Of a stretch of 26,917 nt of DNA, positions 23,507 to 26,917 are shown in pieces. The DNA comes from CAINEC01 sp046052065. GTDB taxonomy: Bacteria; Bacteroidota; Bacteroidia; AKYH767-A; OLB10. Below the pieces are notes generated by a model. It was not told the DNA's origin. It did no database searches and saw only the letters and a program-made list of their open reading frames with translations. Where the stretch lies: contig JBJOND010000027.1 of assembly GCA_046052065.1 (NCBI GenBank), positions 1 to 26,917 on the forward strand, given 5' to 3'. Position numbers and translations under genes: made by a program. Within the stretch, counting starts at the first letter, position 1. Each line of letters starts with the position of its first letter.

Positions 23507-24441
23507 GTCAGCAGTTGAGTGTTAAACATCTTCTAGGCATTAAAGATCTTACGAAAGAAGATATTGAACTCATTTTTCAAACCGCTGATAATTTTAAGGA
23601 GGTAATTAATCGCCCGATTAAAAAAGTTCCTTCTTTGCGCGACATAACAGTTGCCAATATTTTCTTCGAAAATTCTACCCGTACTAAATTAAGTTTTGAA
23701 TTAGCAGAGAAACGTTTATCAGCTGATGTGGTTAATTTTTCTGCATCAGGATCATCAGTATCAAAAGGCGAAACGTTAATTGATACAGTAAATAATATCC
23801 TAGCTATGAAAGTGGATATGGTAGTAATGCGGCACCCGAAACCAGGCGCTGCTGTGTTCCTTGCCAACCATATTAATGCGAGTGTGATAAATGCTGGTGA
23901 TGGCACGCATGAGCATCCAACGCAAGCATTGCTCGATGCATTTTCAATCAGAGAAAAATTAGGGAATGTAGAAGGAAAAAAGGTCGTTATTGTAGGAGAC
24001 ATTTTACACTCGCGCGTAGCCTTATCAAATATTTTTTGCTTACAAAAGTTAGGTGCAGAGGTGATGGTTTGCGGACCCAAAACACTAATTCCAAAGTACA
24101 TGAGTGAATTAGGAGTAAAGGTGGAACATGATTTAATAACAGCCTTAAATTGGTGTGATGTGGCCAATATGTTGCGTATTCAGCTCGAACGTCAGGATAT
24201 AAAATACTTTCCTTCATTGCGAGAATATAGTATGCTGTACGGACTTAATCGCAGTATTCTGGACGGATTATCCAAAGAGATTGTAGTGATGCATCCTGGT
24301 CCAATTAACCGAGGTGTTGAAATCACCAGTGATGTGGCAGATAGTAAGCAAAGTATCATTCTCGACCAGGTGGAAAATGGGGTAGCGGTTAGGATGGCTG
24401 TTTTGTATTTGTTAGCACAGAATAGCGGATTTAAACAATAA
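23503..24441 (+). CDS. pyrB: Aspartate carbamoyltransferase catalytic subunit
   Basis: PyrB joins carbamoyl phosphate and aspartate, the first committed step of pyrimidine synthesis. From the ATG at 23503 it has 312 residues. Substrate motifs are FFENSTRTKLSFELAEKRL (carbamoyl phosphate), SKGETLIDTVNNI, RHPKPGAA, EHPTQALLDAFSIRE, GDILHSRVALSN, LRIQLERQ and MHPGPINRGVEI. An upstream in-frame ATG at 23476 lies inside pyrR and adds no family residues; the ATGA overlap with the pyrR stop favours 23503. There is no pyrI regulatory-subunit gene next to it. Downstream, the STAS gene has its own promoter. Confidence 0.96.
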   Translation: MSQQLSVKHLLGIKDLTKEDIELIFQTADNFKEVINRPIKKVPSLRDITVANIFFENSTRTKLSFELAEKRLSADVVNFSASGSSVSKGETLIDTVNNILAMKVDMVVMRHPKPGAAVFLANHINASVINAGDGTHEHPTQALLDAFSIREKLGNVEGKKVVIVGDILHSRVALSNIFCLQKLGAEVMVCGPKTLIPKYMSELGVKVEHDLITALNWCDVANMLRIQLERQDIKYFPSLREYSMLYGLNRSILDGLSKEIVVMHPGPINRGVEITSDVADSKQSIILDQVENGVAVRMAVLYLLAQNSGFKQ

Positions 24442-24490
24442 TTCGTTAAAAAACCATTTAGACATAATTTTCTGTTTTCATTTAATATTG

Positions 24491-24498
24491 TATATTTG
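24491..24498 (+). promoter_or_regulatory. -7 box of the STAS / T9SS protein / rnz operon
   Basis: TATATTTG, full TAnnTTTG match, 18 bp before the ATG at 24517; predicted leader about 14 nt. TTTT at 24468-24471 with a 19-bp spacer may serve as -33. Confidence 0.55.
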
Positions 24499-24516
24499 TT
24501 TAAATACCACTAACCG

Positions 24517-24894
24517 ATGCAGTTCACATTAGATAAAAATGATAAGTATGTAGTTGTAAAACTACATGAGCAAAAGTTAAATACACTTATTGCTGCAGAG
24601 TTAAAGTCAGAGCTATTATTGATAAATAGCCAAGGTTTTTCAAATATTGTTGTCGACTTATCTGAGTCAATGTATTGCGATTCATCAGGACTAAGTGCGA
24701 TATTAGTTGGAAACCGTTTATGTAAAAACTCTAACGGTGTATTCGTAGTAACAGGATTAAATGATGCAGTAAAAAAACTGGTTCAAATCTCTCAGCTCGA
24801 TCAGGTATTAAATATTAAATCATCGAATCAGGAAGCCGTTGAGTTTGTCATCGCAAACGAAATGGAAAAAAATATCAACGAAGATCAGTCATAA
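24517..24894 (+). CDS. STAS-domain protein (anti-sigma factor antagonist-like)
   Basis: A 125-residue single-domain STAS protein like SpoIIAA/RsbV. VVDLSESMYCDSSGLSAILV (about 46-65) holds the DSSG loop whose serine is phosphorylated by a partner kinase in SpoIIAA-type switches; the following VGNRLCKNSNGVFVVTGL and KLVQISQLDQVLNI fit the fold. No kinase or sigma gene is nearby, so the partner is unknown. The last residues are acidic. The T9SS protein gene starts 13 bp after its stop, then rnz; a STAS gene near rnz is, to my recollection, common in Bacteroidota. Confidence 0.88.
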   Translation: MQFTLDKNDKYVVVKLHEQKLNTLIAAELKSELLLINSQGFSNIVVDLSESMYCDSSGLSAILVGNRLCKNSNGVFVVTGLNDAVKKLVQISQLDQVLNIKSSNQEAVEFVIANEMEKNINEDQS

Positions 24895-24907
24895 AATAAC
24901 ACTAAGC

Positions 24908-25660
24908 ATGAAAAAAATAATTACGTTAATAGCAAGTTTTGTAATTCTAGGAAGTAATATAGCACTATCACAGTGCACACCAAATACTGCAATCACTCAA
25001 CCAGGAATTTTTCCAGATAGCGCAACGGGATTAACCCCTGCAATCGTTAACCAACCTTATGTACAAGATATGCAATTAAAGGTGCCGGTTGATACAGTAG
25101 TTAATATCGGACCTCTTCCTATCACAGTTCCGATTACTTCAATTGAGTTAGTTTCATTTTCAGGTTTACCTGCTGGACTTTCTTACACATGTAATCCTGC
25201 TAATTGTATTTTCCCTGGTGGCTCTAATGGATGCGTTGCTATTACAGGAACACCAACAGTTGCAGGTATTTATCAGATTACTGCAATAACAAAAACAACT
25301 GCTACTATTTTTGGAGTACCTAACTCACAATTTGATACGCTTAACTATTATTACATGACCGTTTCTACTACAGCGGGATTAAGTGAAGCAGGAGTACCTA
25401 CGTTAACGATGAGTCAGAATATGCCGAATCCAACGGAAGACTTTACAACTATCATTTATAACTTACCAAATTCAGGAGAAGTTGAATTTTATATGCACAA
25501 TATGATTGGTAAAGAAGTTTATCACAGAACGTATAATGGCGATCAAGGTGAAAACGTTTTAAAGTTAGATGTGCGTGATTTTACTCCTGGTGTTTACATG
25601 TACTCCATCTCTATAAACGGCGAGTCTGTTACTAAGAGAATGGTGATTTCTAAAAAGTAA
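24908..25660 (+). CDS. Secreted protein with Ig-like domain and T9SS type A sorting domain
   Basis: A 250-residue exported protein. The ATG at 24908 begins a clear signal peptide (MKKIITLIASFVILGSNIAL, cleavage near ALS-Q); an upstream in-frame ATG at 24839 lies inside the STAS gene and would bury the signal. Residues ~30-150 look like a putative Ig-type domain (FSGLPAGLSYTCNP, GCVAITGTPTVAGIYQI) with several Cys. The last ~75 residues are a type A sorting domain: MSQNMPNPTEDFTTIIYNL, then MIGKEVYHRTY, FTPGVYMYSI and a Lys/Arg-rich end KRMVISKK. The product is predicted to be secreted and surface-attached by T9SS. Its stop abuts the rnz ATG with no spacer. Confidence 0.88.
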   Translation: MKKIITLIASFVILGSNIALSQCTPNTAITQPGIFPDSATGLTPAIVNQPYVQDMQLKVPVDTVVNIGPLPITVPITSIELVSFSGLPAGLSYTCNPANCIFPGGSNGCVAITGTPTVAGIYQITAITKTTATIFGVPNSQFDTLNYYYMTVSTTAGLSEAGVPTLTMSQNMPNPTEDFTTIIYNLPNSGEVEFYMHNMIGKEVYHRTYNGDQGENVLKLDVRDFTPGVYMYSISINGESVTKRMVISKK

Positions 25661-26575
25661 ATGGGTTTTGAATTAACAATATTGGGGAGTAGTTCTGCTA
25701 CTCCTATTTATAATCGTCATCCTACCTCTCAGTTATTAGTTATACGTGATCATCATTTTCTGATTGATTGTGGTGAAGGGGCCTTGTCGCAGTTATTAAA
25801 CTACCGAATAAAGTACCATAAAATAACTCACATTTTTATTAGTCATTTGCATGGCGACCATTACCTTGGTTTGGTTGGATTGATTTCTACTTTTCATTTG
25901 CAAGGGCGTACAATCGATTTGCATATTTACGGACAGCAAGAGTTGATGGACATTATTGAGATTCAATTACGGATTTCGAATATGCATCTACGCTATAATC
26001 TCATCTTTCATTCAGTACGACATTATGCTCCTGAAATTGTTTTTGAAGACGAAGAAGTTATGGTGCGTTCTGTTGTTTTGAATCATAGAGTTCCTTGCAC
26101 AGGCTTTATCTTTAAAGAAAAACCTCGTCCGAGAAAACTGCGTATTGATAAACTTCAAGAACATAATATCCCTTTTACTTATTTTAATAAACTTCGGAAA
26201 GGGGAGGACTTTAGAACGTATAACGGTGACGTGATACCGAATAAGGAATTAACAGAAGAACCTTCTCCTTCGCGTGCATATGCTTATTGTTCAGATACTA
26301 TTTTTGATATTGGTGTTGCAGATGAAGTGCGAGGTGTAGACTTACTCTATCACGAAGCAACCTTTTTACATGAACAAGAAGAGCGTGCTGCAGCAACATT
26401 TCATTCTACCTGCATACAAGCAGCGGAAATTGCAAAAAAAGGAGATGTTAGTAAACTAATCATCGGACATTTTTCTGCTCGCTACCGTGATTTGCAACCT
26501 TTATTATTAGAAGCTAAATCCGTTTTTGAAAATACAGAATTGGCGTTGGAAGGTAGAAAGTTTAAGGTTGATTAA
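25661..26575 (+). CDS. rnz: Ribonuclease Z
   Basis: RNase Z removes the 3' trailer of tRNA precursors. The 304-residue MBL-fold protein opens LTILGSSSATPIYNRHPTSQ, then FLIDCGEGALSQLL, SHLHGDHYLGLVGL (the HxHxDH zinc site), HRVPCTGFIF, YCSDT and GHFSARYRD with the final metal His; residues about 150-170 (KEKPRPRKLRIDKL) are in the place of the tRNA-binding region. The ATG follows directly after the TAA of the T9SS cargo gene, so its translation depends on that gene's mRNA. No hairpin terminator with T tract follows; palindromic repeats begin within 60 bp. Confidence 0.96.
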   Translation: MGFELTILGSSSATPIYNRHPTSQLLVIRDHHFLIDCGEGALSQLLNYRIKYHKITHIFISHLHGDHYLGLVGLISTFHLQGRTIDLHIYGQQELMDIIEIQLRISNMHLRYNLIFHSVRHYAPEIVFEDEEVMVRSVVLNHRVPCTGFIFKEKPRPRKLRIDKLQEHNIPFTYFNKLRKGEDFRTYNGDVIPNKELTEEPSPSRAYAYCSDTIFDIGVADEVRGVDLLYHEATFLHEQEERAAATFHSTCIQAAEIAKKGDVSKLIIGHFSARYRDLQPLLLEAKSVFENTELALEGRKFKVD

Positions 26576-26585
26576 AATCGGTGGC

Positions 26586-26770
26586 TTAGGTTCTCGAAGC
26601 CCCGATCGATTTGCTAATTTGCCAATATACTTCCCGATGCCTCGGGATTGCCAATGTGCTTCCCGATGCCTAAAGATTGAAAATGAAAATTAATTTTTAA
26701 TTTAAATGAATAATCTTCAATCCCGATAGCCATCGGGACAAATCTTCAATCACAATAGTTCGAGATTTAA
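26586..26770. repeat. Cluster of palindromic intergenic repeats
   Basis: Three related units: TCCCGA-TGCC-TCGGGA at 26632-26647 (perfect 6-bp arms), a decayed copy TCCCGATGCCTAAAGATTG at 26661-26679 in which the right arm has mutated, and TCCCGAT-AGCC-ATCGGGA at 26721-26738 (perfect 7-bp arms). TTTGCTAATTTG (about 26610) and CTTCAATC stretches around them also occur after ftcD. The stretch has no coding frame of note. Confidence 0.65.
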
Positions 26771-26809
26771 ATTAAATTAATCGTTTGTAAATGCTTAAAA
26801 ACCGAATAG

Positions 26810-26917
26810 TGTCTTGTCCTAAAATAGGTTTACACAAAACAAGAACAAATGGACAAGAAAAGTAAACCAAAATTAGGACGATGGTTCAACAATGGGTTGT
26901 ATCTATCGGACGATGAA
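26810..26917 (+). mobile_element. Left end of an insertion sequence (incomplete)
   Basis: TGTCTTGTCCTAAAATAGG begins near 26810 and continues TTTACAC, then a short spacer and an ORF. The TG...-type end, the internal CCTA-AAA-TAGG hairpin and an ORF starting about 40 bp in fit the left terminus of an IS3-like element as I remember them in Bacteroidota. The right end and the target duplication lie outside the window, so the family is not proven. Confidence 0.5.
26849..26917 (+). CDS. Start of a probable transposase OrfA (truncated by the window edge)
   Basis: Twenty-three codons from ATG 26849 stay open to the edge: a Lys-rich start (MDKKSKPKLGRWFNNG) then LYLSDDE. The basic opening and a DE that would begin a helix-turn-helix fit IS3-family OrfA proteins, but there is too little sequence to be sure. 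Confidence 0.45.
   Translation, partial: MDKKSKPKLGRWFNNGLYLSDDE

Noticed and set aside
23577..24167. A 196-codon open frame on the minus strand within pyrB
   Set aside because: It is fully antisense to a clearly conserved PyrB; the protein has no recognisable features and no promoter.
24839..24907. Upstream ATG of the T9SS protein inside the STAS gene
   Set aside because: It would bury the signal peptide 23 residues into the protein.

Overview
The window is an AT-rich stretch of a Bacteroidota chromosome. Three things point there. Two genes encode secreted proteins with type IX secretion (T9SS) type A C-terminal sorting signals. Promoters match the Bacteroidota consensus TTTG-N19-TAnnTTTG (the rpsA promoter is a perfect copy). 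Shine-Dalgarno sequences are absent. Gene content (fused FtcD next to HutI, three-gene transhydrogenase, STAS plus RNase Z after pyrR-pyrB) fits the same phylum; genus cannot be read from the sequence.

Layout. 1-3081 (minus): prmA followed 6 bp later by a very large secreted protein of unknown function that runs off the left edge. 3257-6193 (plus): hutI-ftcD, the end of histidine degradation. 6194-6307: a patch of palindromic intergenic repeats. 6308-6956 (plus): a small protein overlapping a minimal nucleotidyltransferase, resembling a toxin-antitoxin-like module. 6971-8275 (minus): a secreted surface-type protein. 8348-11014 (minus): pdxH, a membrane metallophosphoesterase and an RsmI-like methyltransferase in one run. 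11214-11774 (plus): yqgE with a clear terminator. 11880-12343 (plus): a RelE/ParE-type toxin-antitoxin pair. 12382-14461 (plus): selU (mnmH) and selD, giving selenium modification of tRNA. 14520-14870 (plus): a small secreted LprI-like protein. 15013-17886 (minus): pntAA-pntAB-pntB ending at a strong terminator. 18092-19206 (plus): a conserved small protein and a PhnP-like metallo-hydrolase with a TTG start. 19280-22864 (plus): cmk, ispH, rpsA. 22949-26575 (plus): pyrR-pyrB, then STAS protein, a T9SS-secreted protein and RNase Z. 26576-26917: more palindromic repeats and the left end of an insertion sequence.

Most of the window is core housekeeping: nucleotide synthesis, translation, tRNA modification and maturation, cofactor and redox metabolism. 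Accessory pieces are the two toxin-antitoxin-like pairs, the secreted proteins, the palindromic repeats and the insertion sequence. I see no CRISPR array, rRNA or tRNA gene, and no convincing wholly new multi-gene system. The observations most worth checking are: several promoters placed so close to start codons that their mRNAs should be leaderless (including pyrR); a perfect inverted repeat over the -33 box of rpsA; the nucleotidyltransferase pair; and a T9SS cargo gene lodged between the STAS and RNase Z genes.
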